A DNA stretch of 64,000 nucleotides from positions 6,654,657-6,718,656 of the forward strand of contig CM041107.1 in assembly GCA_023079485.1 (NCBI GenBank), in the 5' to 3' direction. Position numbers and translations under genes: made by a program. The notes beneath the pieces were generated by a model. The model had not been told where the DNA came from and ran no database searches. It saw only the letters and a list, made by a program, of their open reading frames with translations. Each line of letters opens with the position of its first letter. Position 1 is the first letter of the stretch. Positions 39,037 to 50,566 of this stretch are shown here, piece after piece. This DNA is from Archilochus colubris (taxonomy: Eukaryota > Chordata > Aves > Apodiformes > Trochilidae).

Positions 39037-40960
39037 AGCTTCCTCAGGCCTTGGTGGTCCTCTGTGTCCTCACAGAACAAGTCTTGCATCTTGGGCATCA
39101 TCCCTGCAAAGCCTTTCCTGATCAGCACAGTGCTGATCAGCAGCATCTTCTGCATGACAAGTCAAAATTTCAGATTGGTCTCTTGACTTGGAAGTTTCTT
39201 GATGGCTGTCTTCTGCAATGTCATTCTCAATTGCATTGTCATCTGATCCCTGTCCGTCCAGTTTCCCTGAGCAGGAGTCATTCCCCGCATCCTTGCATCC
39301 TCAGGTCTTGAAGGCGGCTTCTCGGGCATCCGTTGCTTCATTCCCTCGCTTTGCAGGCGTATCTCTGTAGGTCTTATCGCCCAAAAGTCTTGGATTCCAG
39401 AGTCCTCACAGGACAAGTCAGTAATATTGAACCTCATCCTCATGGTGTGGAACACATTTAGTCATCATCATCACAGTGCCATCTGGATCCTTTTCTTGCA
39501 TCTTGCAGATTTCTCGATGGACATCTTTTGTTATCTTTATGAATGAATGGGCATCTCTGTTCATAAATTTTCCACATCTGCAACCTTGTCTCTGCATCCT
39601 TAGGTCATGATGCTAGTGGTTTTGCACATCTGGTATGTTATTTTGAAGAGTAGTTATTGTAACAAGCAGTGTTCTATGACACGATGTCATCACTGGGTCT
39701 TCTTGCCTCACCCTTGCATCCCTGTAGATCTTCTTGGCCAACTTCTTGGAGCCCAGATTAATTTCTTGTTGAGAGTTTTCTCTTAAAGTTGAATCTTGTA
39801 TTTTGCAGTGGTGTGTCTTGGGTTGGTCTGTGTCTGTTTGGTCTGGAGCTGCTCTGCCCAGAGTGTAGAGTTGGGGATAATGAAGAGCCATAAGGGTCTC
39901 TGGTGATGTTTGTGTGCCTTGAGTTTTTAGGCCACAGTCATACAGTGATCTTGGGTGGACCAGCCAGAGTCAAGCTGGGTGGGCAGTTGCTTTGATGGTG
40001 TTTGAAGGTGACGGGACCCTCATGAGAGGGCTTTTCCTGTGCAGTGCAGATTGACCTTCTTAGTAGTTAACGATTGCATGTGTATGGGTTTAAAGTTTTG
40101 GGGCTGTGTTTATTAATGGCATGAGGGTAGTAGTACTCTAGATGGGGTTCCTAACTGGGATGGAGATGTCTGGAATTGTCTGTCCATTGTTCAACATTCC
40201 AGTGACTTGTGTAATACTTTCTTTCAGATGCAAAGGACAAATATGCGCTTGTAAGAAGAAACAAGGGAGCAGAGAGTGGTCAGGTCAGTGTGTAGTGTTG
40301 GAGAGATTGTGCTTCTGGTACCTGATTACAGTGTGTGTTTAACTCATTTTGAAGGTAGAAGCAGTAAGCAAAGTGGGACAGTCATTGAAGGTGATTGGGG
40401 TGAAGTGAGTGATGACTAGTGGGCCCAAAGAGCAGTTATTTTTTGAGTGTGTTGTTTAAGTTAGAAGCATCAGTTGATGTTTATAGGTTCTATTGTAGCC
40501 ACCATGTGACAGTAAGAAAATTGCAGAGGCTGGATATGCAAATTGCCAAGGTAAAGGAGTAAGAGATGGGAGTTGTTGCAGGCAAGGGTGCTGTTTGAGG
40601 CAGCATCTTGGTACATTCCTTCTGGTTTTTGCAAATATTGTAAGCAGGCTCACTGGGACAAAGCTGCTGACTATAGCAAGTAGTCCAAGGTAAGGTCAGT
40701 GTCAAAGAGCAGAGAATAAAGTGGTTACTCAGTGAAGCTGTTACTTTTTTGCATGAACTTTGTAGGCCACTTTTGGGACTGGATGAGAATTTGAGGTAAG
40801 CTGGGGTAGTAGTGAGGATGAACATGGAGCTGGTGACTTCCTTCAAGTATAACAGTCTTAGTCTATAATAGTCTATAGTGTAGCTTGGGTTCCACAAACA
40901 ATGACAGATGCAGTATCTGGCATTGAATGGGTCCAGAGCAGGTGAGGGGAAGCCCAGGGT
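39037..40960 (+). repeat. Array unit U7 (chimeric and decayed)
   Basis: The first 367 bp copy the E module of U5. At 39,404 the sequence jumps, inside a GTCCTCACAG word, to an older diverged E copy. Decayed F (near 40,229, after TTTCAG), G (near 40,354) and H remnants follow, then weak A-C remnants to about 40,930. This looks like the edge of the array. Confidence 0.6.
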
Positions 40961-40962
40961 GC

Positions 40963-41115
40963 TAATCACAGAATTACCTCTATTAGAAAAGACCTTCAAG
41001 ATCATAGAGTCCAACCATTAACCTAACACTGACAAGACCTTAAGCCATACCCCTAAGTGCTATTTCTATATGACTTCAGGGTTGTCTTTAGGGATGATGA
41101 GTACTTCAAGGGATG
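40963..41115 (-). mobile_element. CR1-like LINE 3' end fragment
   Basis: The + strand has ATCACAGAATTACCTC, then AAAAGACCTTCAAGATCATA and GAGTCCAACCATTAACC, the reverse complement of a common avian CR1 3' end. It marks the downstream border of the first module array. Confidence 0.8.
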
Positions 41116-41499
41116 GTGAAGGAGGTTGTTGCAAAAGAGGTTTGTCAACCCATACGATTCCTCTGGATGCTTCCTGCTGGCACTCTGCTTTGTGGAAGAT
41201 GAAGACGAGCCTGGTGATTGCAGAAATATACCAGCTACCTGATATACCTTTTCTTGAGGAAGGAATCTGATCCCTGGCCTGCTGCAAGCTGAGCTGGGAG
41301 GCCAGGAACAACTGACCTTCAGCATGAATATTGATATAAGACGGGAAGAGAGAGTCCAAAACAGAAATGCCTCTCATTCAAAGATGTTGCATTTTGGAAA
41401 CTGCTCTGAGGGGGAGTCTGTGGAAGAGTCTGTGGAAGTCAGCAGCAACAAGACTCTTTCCTCCTTCAAAAAAAAAGAAAGTCATTCTCAAGATGGAAG

Positions 41500-41877
41500 T
41501 GTGGAGGATTGGTTAGCCGAACAAGGGCATACAGACTTGACCAAAGTTGCAGACAACTTAGCAAGGGTCAGAGTGCAAGCTGTCTGACTTGCTGAGGTTG
41601 TACAAGTTCAGCAGTTTGCAACCTTAGAGTCACAAGTGTCCTTGTACGTGCTGCTCAACACATTGTGGTCAGCAAAGCAGGATGAAGAAAAGACTGTATC
41701 AGTGAATAAAAGTAACAGAGAATGAAACTAACTTTCAAATTAATGCACCGATCATGAGCTCAGCTTTTGCAATATGTATGAGCTTATTAACAAGAGTATA
41801 TTAACCTGAACTTGGAATACAATAAACGAGTTTGGTGGATTCTTATATTAAGCGTCTCCTTCTTCCTCATCGTGACA
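41500..41877 (+). mobile_element. 5' LTR of a betaretrovirus-like ERV (5' limit uncertain)
   Basis: The sequence just before the primer site carries AATAAA at 41,821-41,826 and ends CGTGACA at 41,877, as expected for R-U5 ending in CA. The 5' TG boundary and any target duplication could not be placed, so the start is approximate. An AT-rich TATA-like stretch (GTATATTAAC) precedes the polyadenylation signal. Confidence 0.55.
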
Positions 41878-41880
41878 AAA

Positions 41881-41898
41881 TGGCGCCCGAACAGGGAC
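41881..41898 (+). promoter_or_regulatory. Retroviral primer-binding site, tRNA-Lys type
   Basis: TGGCGCCCGAACAGGGAC matches the 3' end complement of tRNA-Lys(UUU), three bases after the LTR end. This primer is used by betaretroviruses (ERVK-like) and lentiviruses. The gag downstream favours the betaretrovirus-like assignment. Confidence 0.93.
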
Positions 41899-42150
41899 CA
41901 AGAATGGCCCAGACCAGGAATTAAGGCTGGCCGGGACCAGGGACAAAACCGAACGGTGAGAGCCCCAGGGACAAACCGAACGGCGAGAGCCCCGAAGCCA
42001 CGGTCCGATGCAGTAACGGTCAATCTTGATGCAGCACAAGAGGCAGAAGAGCTGGACTCCGTGCCCCGAGCTACCTTATAGAAGAGCCTCGGTCGACGAC
42101 ACCGCCGAAGCCTTGCAGGGCTGCAACAGCATGCTGACGATTTTGTAAGT

Positions 42151-43626
42151 ATGGAAAGGCAAGCGGTGCTTTCATTATTCCAGAGCTTTTTAGAAAAGCG
42201 AGGAATTAAGGGTTTAGATTTGAAAAAGGAACTGCCAGGATTACTGGCAGCAGGGGTCGCCAAAGGTTGCTTTGCAGACCCCAATACAGTTTTTGAGGAA
42301 GGAGAATGGAGGCGTTTTGGGGACAAGTTGTGGGAAGGTACAATAGAGGATGATAAAATTGCTAAGAAATTAGGGAAACAGTGGCGGGTCGTTATCAACG
42401 CGTTACAACAACATAAGGCTGAGCAACAGGCTGCTCGTGCAGCGGCACAGCGCCTGGGAGAGCCCAGTCCTCCTGTTGTTGTTACAGAGCCTAATTGCCC
42501 ATTATCCCCCGCTACCAATGTCATAAATATTCCGACTGAGCCCTTAGGAAAGGGAAGTGATTTGCTGTCTGCCCCTGCTGTGCCTCCTACTCCGGAGGGT
42601 CCTTCTACCCCCTTGTCGGGTTCTGCCCCACCACCAAATTGTTTAGATCCTCCTGAGCCTCCTTCAAATCCTTTTTTGGAATCCTCTAAATTGTCAAAAA
42701 ATCCATTTAGGGATAATGCTCCTGTTCTTCCGCCTGAGGAGCTGCAAATGACTGCCATGAGATGGCAAATGTTGTGGCAAACTATTGCTGCAGACGCTAT
42801 GCAGGCGGGAGATAGGGACGCAGCTGATTCTTTAACCAGTGCGTTCCCAGTAGTTTATTCTCAAGTACCTGGTAGTATGCAGGCGAACATTAATAATCTG
42901 GACTGGAAAATACTATCACAGTTACGTGCCACTGTCAGTGAAAACGGAGTGCAGAGTGAGCCTGTTCGGCAAGTGTTGGATTATATCTGGGGAGGTAATC
43001 TGCTTCTGCCAGAAGATATTAAGAACATCATGAAATTGATTCTTACTCAGCATCAGCAATTGCTATACAATGCATACTGGCAATCATACTGCCAGGAGTC
43101 AGCGGCAGTGCAGAGGCAGGCTGGCGATCCTTTGTATGGAATAACACTTGAGGAGTTAATGGGTCTAGGTCCATGGCGTCAGTCTGAGGCACAAGCACTG
43201 TTGGGACCAGATAAAATCAGGGAATCCATGCATTTAGCATGTCTTGCTTTGAGGCGCGTTAAAGCACCTGGAGGAGTTCCGTCTTATATGGGAATCAAGC
43301 AGGGGAGGGAAGAGCCATTCGGGTTGTTTGTGGACAGAGTTGCTAGCGCTATTCAGGCAGCCGGAGTTCCAGAGTATATGCATGGGGCTTTACTAAAACA
43401 ATGTGCCATGCAAAATTGTAACTCTGTAGCCCATAGTGTCATCGTTACGCTTCCAGGGACTTGGTCGATAGAGGAATTATTAGAGCGCATGCAACAAGTA
43501 CCTCAGGGGCCAAATGCTATGTTAGTAGAGGCAGTTAAGGACTTAGGTGAAAGCCTAAAGGAACAGGCGAGGGCTACTAAAAAGAAAGTCATTCTCAAGA
43601 TGGAAGCACAGCACATCTTTCTCTAG
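42151..43626 (+). pseudogene. ERV gag, truncated before nucleocapsid
   Basis: This is an intact 491-codon frame about 250 bp after the primer site. The N-terminal matrix-like part starts MERQ, so it lacks the Gly-2 needed for myristoylation. A Pro-rich spacer covers residues about 110-200. The capsid includes a major homology region near residues 383-402 (QGREEPFGLFVDRV). The frame leaves retroviral sequence after a Lys-rich stretch near residue 478 and ends with 13 unrelated residues. The nucleocapsid zinc knuckles, pol and the 3' LTR are missing here. Gag normally builds the immature particle; this copy cannot supply RNA packaging on its own. Confidence 0.88.
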
Positions 43627-44940
43627 TTGATGGTGTTTCTGGCTTTGAGGTTCACAACTGCAGCAATTGAGATGATGATGAAAATGCATTCCTCTGCATG
43701 TTTTGGTACATCCGGATGTATTAACAAATCAGAGTCCTTTTTGGTAACCTTATATACTGCAGCACTGGGGATTTGTTTGACTCTGCAATTTTACCCTCCC
43801 TTCTCTCCATCATCCTTCAAAAATTAAAGCCAAAGAGTTATCACAGATTTTTTTTGTATCATAAATGTAACAAAAACAGTTGTATAAAGTACAAACTGCA
43901 TTGTTTAGATGCTAACAGCCCCATAATGCTTCGGATCTCATATATTACCTAGTTTAATTATCTATTCTAAATCTTTGAACAGAGAGACAGCTGGATGCTG
44001 CAGGTATTTTCTGCTGATGTTTTGATGGAGTGCTCTGAAGTACTATGTTTCTGTCTCCCTCTAAATGGGGTATTTCCCTGGTGGTTTGGTAGCATCTCCT
44101 TTGGGCAGCTCTCCCTCCCGGTTGTGTAACCCACAAAAAATTCCTGGTCAAATTATCCCTGTGTTCGAGATAGAAAATGTAGTGGTATCAGTTAACAGTT
44201 GTACAAGTTACATGAATGCAGAAAGGAAGTGAAATACTTGCCTATAGAAGTATTTAAATAGGGTATGTATAAACATGTGGACACCTCATGAGCAGATGCT
44301 GAATTTATTTTTTACTTTCAGGAGTCATTTTTTTACTTTCAGCTGTGCTGTCTAAGCAGGATGCAGGGCCACTGCTGCTGCAGTGTGTGTGTAGGTGTCT
44401 CTTCTGGTACAAGTAGAGGCAGCCATACAGGGTTCTCTACCCCGGCAGTGGAGTAGGGCAGGATAGAAGCTTTTTCTGCCCCTAGCAAGAGCGTTGCTTT
44501 GATGTTATGAATGTAATGACAAATCCTGCCCAATAGTCTTCATCCATGTGTTTTAAGCACTGGAGTTACAGTGGAGAGGGGTAAAGGGCTGTGAGGGCTG
44601 TCAGGCTGTCTGAGGTAGAGGTGAGGGGGGAGTGTGGGACCAGGAGGGATGGGGGATATTTTGCTCCAGGGAGTCTGTGTGAGTGTATCGAAGCTGATGT
44701 ATAGGTCAAAGTAGATACTATATGTGTAAATGGGCATGTAAATGCTTGCTGACAGACACCAGTCCTCCAGCAACTGGAAATAGCATGTGAAGCAGCCAAA
44801 CACACTCTTTATTTTGGACCTTTAGAAACGAGATGTTCCCCATTCCTCAGCTGCACTCTCTGTTCTTTTTTTGTCCTCCTGCAACCAGAAGCAGCCAGAC
44901 AGCTTCTCACTGTTCTCTCTTCTGGTCCTTGAGCAACAAG
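43607..44940. other. Unassigned sequence downstream of the ERV fragment
   Basis: I find no gene I can support in these 1.3 kb. Short open frames on both strands look like chance. The sequence begins immediately after a 28-bp word that also occurs upstream of the ERV. Confidence 0.5.
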
Positions 44941-44944
44941 GTAA

Positions 44945-45178
44945 GGTGGGGGGCTTAATGTACAAGAGGTAATGGGGAAATTCTGATTGCATATAAGAAG
45001 TTCATTTTTCACCATGTGGACAGTAAAAGATTGGAATGGTCTCTCAGGAGAAGTGGTAGATTCCCTCCGTTGTAGAAACTGTTAAGACATCGAATGCATA
45101 ATATTACGTAGAGGGATGCACCAGATGCTCTTTGAGGGTCCCCTTGCAACATGACTGATTAAATGAATCTATGAAGTA
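44945..45178 (+). mobile_element. Decayed CR1-like LINE 3' end, sense orientation
   Basis: AGATTGGAATGGTCTCTCAGG, then AGAAGTGGTAGATTCCCTCC, then a block ending GATTAAATGAATCTATGAAG. The order and words match a CR1 3' end in sense orientation, well diverged. Confidence 0.6.
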
Positions 45179-45299
45179 AGAGAGAAAATTAGGTTTTGGC
45201 GACGATCAGAGGATCTCCCAGATGATGTGTTTCTACGCTCAGGGGACACTGGGGGTTCGGGGGAGGAGAAGGATTCTAAATTTTCAACTTTCAGTTTGT

Positions 45300-46870
45300 C
45301 CGATTGCCGGAGACGCATTTGTAGTTTTTCGCAAAAAGATGGCCGACTTCCGGTAGCAAGATGGCCGACTTCCGGAGACTCATTTGTAGTTTTTCGCTTA
45401 AAAGATGGCCGACTTCCGGTAGCAAGATGGCCGACTTCCGGAGACTCATTTGTAGTTTTTCGCTTAAAAGATGGCCAACTTCCGGTAGCAAGATGGCCGA
45501 CTTCCGGAGACTCATTTGTAGTTTTCCGCTAAAAAGATGGCCGACTTCCGGTAGCAAGATGGCCGACTTCCGGAGACTCATTTGTAGTTTTTTGCTAAAA
45601 ACATGGCCGACTTCCGGTAGCAAGATGGCCGACTTCCGGAGACTCATTTGTAGTTTTTCGCTAAAAAGATGGCCGACTTCCGGTAGCAAGATGGCCGACT
45701 TCCGGAGACTCATTTGTAGTTTTTTGCTAAAAACATGGCCGACTTCCGGTAGCAAGATGGCCGACTTCCGGAGACTCATTTGTAGTTTTTTGCTAAAAAG
45801 ATGGCCGACTTCCGGTAACAAGATGGCCGACTTCCGGAGACTCATTTGTAGTTTTCCGCTAAAAAGATGGCCGACTTCCGGTAGCAAGATGGCCGACTTC
45901 CGGAGACTCATTTGTAGTTTTCCGCTAAAAAGATGGCCGACTTCCGGTAACAAGATGGCCGACTTCCGGAGACTCATTTGTAGTTTTTCGCTAAAAAGAT
46001 GGCCGACTTCCGGTAGCAAGATGGCCGACTTCCGGAGACTCATTTGTAGTTTTTCGCTAAAAGATGGCCGACTTCCGGTAACAAGATGGCCGACTTCCGG
46101 AGACTCATTTGTAGTTTTCCGCTAAAGATGGCCGACTTCCGGTAGCAAGATGGCCGACTTCCGGAGACTCATTTGTAGTTTTTCGCTAAAAAGATGGCCG
46201 ACTTCCGGTAACAAGATGGCCGACTTCCGGAGACTCATTTGTAGTTTTCCGCTAAAAAGATGGCCGACTTCCGGTAACAAGATGGCCGACTTCCGGAGAC
46301 TCATTTGTAGTTTTCCGCTAAAAAGATGGCCGACTTCCGGTAACAAGATGGCCGACTTCCGGAGACTCATTTGTAGTTTTCCGCTAAAAAGATGGCCGAC
46401 TTCCGGTAACAAGATGGCCGACTTCCGGAGACTCATTTGTAGTTTTCCGCTAAAAAGATGGCCGACTTCCGGTAACAAGATGGCCGACTTCCGGAGACTC
46501 ATTTGTAGTTTTCCGCTAAAAAGATGGCCGACTTCCGGTAACAAGATGGCCGACTTCCGGAGACTCATTTGTAGTTTTCCGCTAAAAAGATGGCCGACTT
46601 CCGGTAACAAGATGGCCGACTTCCGGAGACTCATTTGTAGTTTTTCGCTAAAAAGATGGCCGACTTCCGGTAACAAGATGGCCGACTTCCGGAGACTCAT
46701 TTGTAGTTTTCCGCTAAAAAGATGGCCGACTTCCGGTAGCAAGATGGCCGACTTCCGGAGACTCATTTGTAGTTTTCCGCTAAAAAGATGGCCGACTTCG
46801 GTAACAAGATGGCCGACTTCCGGAGACTCATTTGTAGTTTTTCTCTAAAAAAATGCCCGACTGCCGGTCA
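45300..46870 (+). repeat. 66-bp tandem array with paired YY1-like/ETS composite sites
   Basis: About 23 copies of a 66-bp unit. Each unit has two copies of AAGATGGCCGACTTCCGG separated by TAG/TAA-C and followed by an AGACTCATTTGTAG spacer and TTT(T/C)CGCTAAAA. AAGATGGC is the core of the YY1 site and ACTTCCGG is the reverse of the ETS/GABP site CCGGAAGT. Sequence between copies is nearly constant, with T/C and G/A variants (TTTTTCGC or TTTTCCGC, GTAGC or GTAAC). Because 66 is a multiple of 3, long open frames appear on both strands; these are artefacts. Confidence 0.93.
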
Positions 46871-47239
46871 ATGGTTTTGTATCTTCTTATATTCAGTGCG
46901 CGGCAGTGTGCATTGGGGTGTTCAATTCTTAGCACACATCACACTCTTTGGTTTTTGGAGACAGCGCATCTGACACGTAGGACCAATCCTAACCCTGTTA
47001 TGTGAGGTAACAAGGGAAAAGTGTGAGTTTGCAGAGGTGAACAGCAGGGTGATTTGGAATTGACAGAAGAAGCTTAACAAAAGGTTTTGGATTTCCGATC
47101 GTCACAAATAAGAAGAGGTCTCAAACATATCTTTAAACGGGTTACACAGAACTTGGAGCCCAGGGGAGAAAATTACCAGAAGCAGAAAACAACCACACTT
47201 TGAGAGTTATAAACGACTGGGACTCAATATTCTGTTAAT

Positions 47240-47850
47240 AGTTTAATTAATAAAATTGCAATAAGCAAAACAGCACTGGGTGCGTGGGGAGTCTCTGCTT
47301 CACTCACACACGCCGCAAAGTTTAATCTTTTATTTTATATTCCATACCTTAATACATCTTCATAATTAATCTAATGCATATTCATGACTGTTCTAGGAAT
47401 AGGCTGGATTATGTTTATTCATTCTTGGAAGAGGTGGCCTTCAAAGGCACATGCCCACTTTATCTCTGAGGGTCTTTTTTACCCCCATCTGGTGGTCATT
47501 GGATGAAGCCAGTGTCTGCCTCAGTTTCCACTGTCATTACCCTTTGATTCTGCACATGCGCTCCTTCTTTTTTCCTGTCCAGCACTCTGCCGTCAGCAGT
47601 AAAACCATCTTAAATTCATTGCTATGTGGTGAGCAGCAAAATCAGATTAGATTAGCACAACAGGATGTACGTTTTCAGGGTACAGAAACAGTGGATGTCT
47701 TGTTTCTTGTTCCCTTAAGCTTTGTAGTTACACAAAGAACAGCTATATTTCATTCTAACAAATTCCTGTTTGCATATTTCACAATGTTGAAGACAGATAC
47801 GTTATTAATACTCTCAAAGTTGAGTTAGCAAACACTTCATAATTATTTAA
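47240..47850 (-). mobile_element. Possible antisense LTR remnant
   Basis: On the minus strand, AATAAAAGATTAAAC is followed by a GTGTGTGAGTGAAGCAGAGA stretch, suggestive of the R-U5 part of an avian LTR. Boundaries and terminal TG/CA were not found, so this is a weak call. Confidence 0.3.
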
Positions 47851-47885
47851 CATGAATACACAAACACATATATTACATTAGCCCG

Positions 47886-48240
47886 TATTAGGGCTGCGCT
47901 AGAACTAGAACAACTCACAGAAGTAGGACATAAAGCAGCTCTGTCTGCCATAATTCCTATCATACAATGGGTCAAATACATTCAAGATAGAGCCAAAGTG
48001 GGAGTCTATGGTGTGGCTGCCTTCCACTAGCAGCTAGCCACTGCCCTCCATGAGTAATCAAGAACTAAACCCTGATTTTGCAGTAAAAAATAAATCTTGA
48101 ATGAGGTTTGGAAAAACCTTGGATCTATTAACTCATCCTGAGACAGAGGACATTTGGTTTCGTGGAAGATCAGCTAAGTATGTAGGAGGAAAATGGCTTG
48201 TGAAAGCAGCAGCTTATCGTCCCCATTCTGAGACATTTTT
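47886..48240 (+). pseudogene. Degenerate retroviral pol (RNase H-like) fragment
   Basis: The + frames contain IIPIIQWVKYIQDRAKVGVYG, then (after stops) DIWFRGRSAKYVGGKW and KAAAYRP. The latter resembles the RNase H opening WFTDGSAKY with the catalytic Asp region mutated. Stops and frame changes make it non-functional. It is possibly unrelated to the gag-bearing ERV. Confidence 0.35.
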
Positions 48241-48419
48241 TTGAAACCATGAGAGAGTGCAAAAGCAGCCAATATGCCGAATTGTCTGGGCAGATATTTT
48301 AGATAACCACCAGTAAGATGTCTAGGGGAGATAGTTAACGTAGCCCTACGATCTGTGACTTGGGCCCCAGCTAGGCCTGGTTTCAGTCATTAGGGGGCAT
48401 AAGACCAGACATTTTCACA

Positions 48420-49738
48420 TTAAGAAAAGCGCAAGTCCTTTGGACTAGCAGCAACGGGATACTAAAAAAACTGGACCCTTTATGTGGTTCTCACCTACAA
48501 GAGGACGCACCATGTAGAATTTCCCAACTGCTGGGAAGGGTTCTCCGCGTCCTCATAACAACCAGGGCTCCCCAGCAACCGCAGATCCAGACAAAGTCAA
48601 ATCATTACGGCAATTAGTGACACATCTTTCTTACTCACTATCACTGCGTGTGTATAGTAACAATTAGATAAGTTGCTGTGTTTTACTTTGACTTTGCTAT
48701 TGCACTTCAGTTATGTTGTTTGTTTCTGCACTTGTTCTCCTATAATTTAATACATCAGTAAATATAAACTAACTTCTTTATTTGGGTCCCTGTGTCTTTT
48801 GCACTGACCCCACCCTTTTGGCAAAATATCATATTAAGTAGCAGCCCTATATAGACCTCAGGACACTCTCAACTGTCATTGAAATCTAGTAAAACCGTTG
48901 CCATGTGAAACACTAAGGACAGACTAATAGAAAAGCAGTGCAGCAAGCCCCTCCCCCCTTGAGAGTCAGATAAGTCACAGGACATGGAGCCGGCAAAATG
49001 AAAGCTGAATTTCAGGAACCAGAGTTCCATATGGAGACCAGGAAGCAAATGGATCAATTTGGAGATTGCAGCAAACCATCAGAACTTCAGGTGCAGATGG
49101 AATAACCAATGAAATCAAAGGCTCATGCAGAAGAACCAAGCAACCAATCACCCTGGGGTAAGATGCATTTTAAAGAAACCCTTTATACAACAGGGCAGGT
49201 GCACATCATGCAGACAGGTAGCGAGGTATTAAAAGGCAGAGATAAAATACACCAGCTCTGGGGCAGAAGGACAGTAAGAACTCTGCTTTATAGCCAGGGG
49301 CACAGACCACATCCAGCCACACCTAGGGTCCTCTCCAAGTAAGCATTCAGAAAGAGATGGGGGTCCAGTCTCCCCCTCAAGACTCTGCCAGAGGGTCTTC
49401 CCGGACTTTTCTTCAACATTATTGCCTATCAGAGCCCTCTCATTCAGGGCACCGCTCCTTATGAGACCATCCTCACAATGCCCTACACCCTTCCATCTCT
49501 GTGGCGCTCTTTTTAGCTCTCTTACTGAGACAGAATCCTTCTTCAGGCTCTCTTTGCACCCCAGAACCCTTTCTTTATTTGTTGAGATCCTAGATGTCTG
49601 TTCAGTCACTCAGCCCCTGAGGGCATCCATACATCAACTGAACAAATCCATTTTTTCCTCGTGTCCCAGAGCTGCCTTTTACCTCTCTCGTAGCACCCTT
49701 CTGCCACCATCACTCCTCTGGAGGCCAACCTCACACCC
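48420..49738. other. Unassigned, probably decayed retroelement sequence
   Basis: There is no gene I can support. CCAAT words (about 49,105 and 49,143) and a TATACA word (49,185) could be LTR remnants. No terminal structure was found. Confidence 0.4.
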
Positions 49739-50566
49739 CCTTGTGTCCTGGTCTGGGCCAGGATAAAGGTGATTTTCTGTTTTGTACTTTTGCTTTTAGC
49801 TAAGTCTCTTGTAAGTAGTTGTACTTGCTGAAATTGTCAGCAAGTTTCTCAGACATTGTGTGCTTCTTCTAGGACTGATAACACTCGATGTTTATAGGTA
49901 CTGCTAGAGACTGGTATGCAGAGCCAAGGCCACTGCTCAGCTCTGAGGAAAACTTTGACCCTCCAGAAGGAAGAAAGAGGTCCCACCTGCAGCCCTCCTT
50001 TGGGGAGGAACAAACAAGATAGATGCCAGAAGTGACCACACAGAGTGTTCCATCCCACACACGTCATACTCGGTATAAATTTGAGGCATCACGAGGGCCA
50101 AGCCAGATTTCCTGCTTCCAGCTTCCATCTGCCTGCCCTTCCTGCCTTTCCTGCTTCCCTTCCTTCCCCCGGCATCCTGGAAGGATTCCGTCCGTTCTTC
50201 TGCCTGTGCTCATGATCTGTGCCAGCCCATATCTGTGTGTTCCTGCCTCCAGTTCCCGACTGCTCCTGACTCTGGGAGTCCAGGACTTTCCCAGGGCTGC
50301 CCTGCAGCCTCGGTGGTGAGGTGAGAGTTCTTGGGGAAAAGGGTGGAGGCACGTGGTTTCCATTTTCCTGTTTATTTGTATATATTTAGTAATTTTTTCC
50401 TATTTATCATTACCGTTTCATTAAAGTTATGCAGTTTAGTTTCCAATTCCATGAGTCTCTCTCCCTTATTCTCTCTTCTTTCTTTATCAAGGAGGAGAGT
50501 GAGATTAATAGAGAGCATCTGTTATGTGGTTTAATTGCCAGGCCAATGTTAAACCGTGACACCTTG
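49739..50566 (+). mobile_element. Solo LTR with perfect 5-bp target-site duplication
   Basis: The LTR spans 49,744-50,561 (818 bp), beginning TGTCCTGG and ending CGTGACA. CCTTG flanks it on both sides (49,739-49,743 and 50,562-50,566). It has a TATAAA at about 50,072 and an ATTAAA signal at about 50,421. A 5-bp duplication fits ERVL or class I avian elements rather than ERVK (6 bp). No internal region remains, so it arose by LTR-LTR recombination. Confidence 0.88.

Noticed and set aside
45291..46848. Open frames of 214-254 codons on both strands with a 22-residue period
   Set aside because: The 66-bp unit is divisible by three and lacks stops by chance. Both strands are open and no start context or domain is present.
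45300..46870. CRISPR array
   Set aside because: Repeats and spacers are both constant, the unit is a simple satellite, and the genome is vertebrate.
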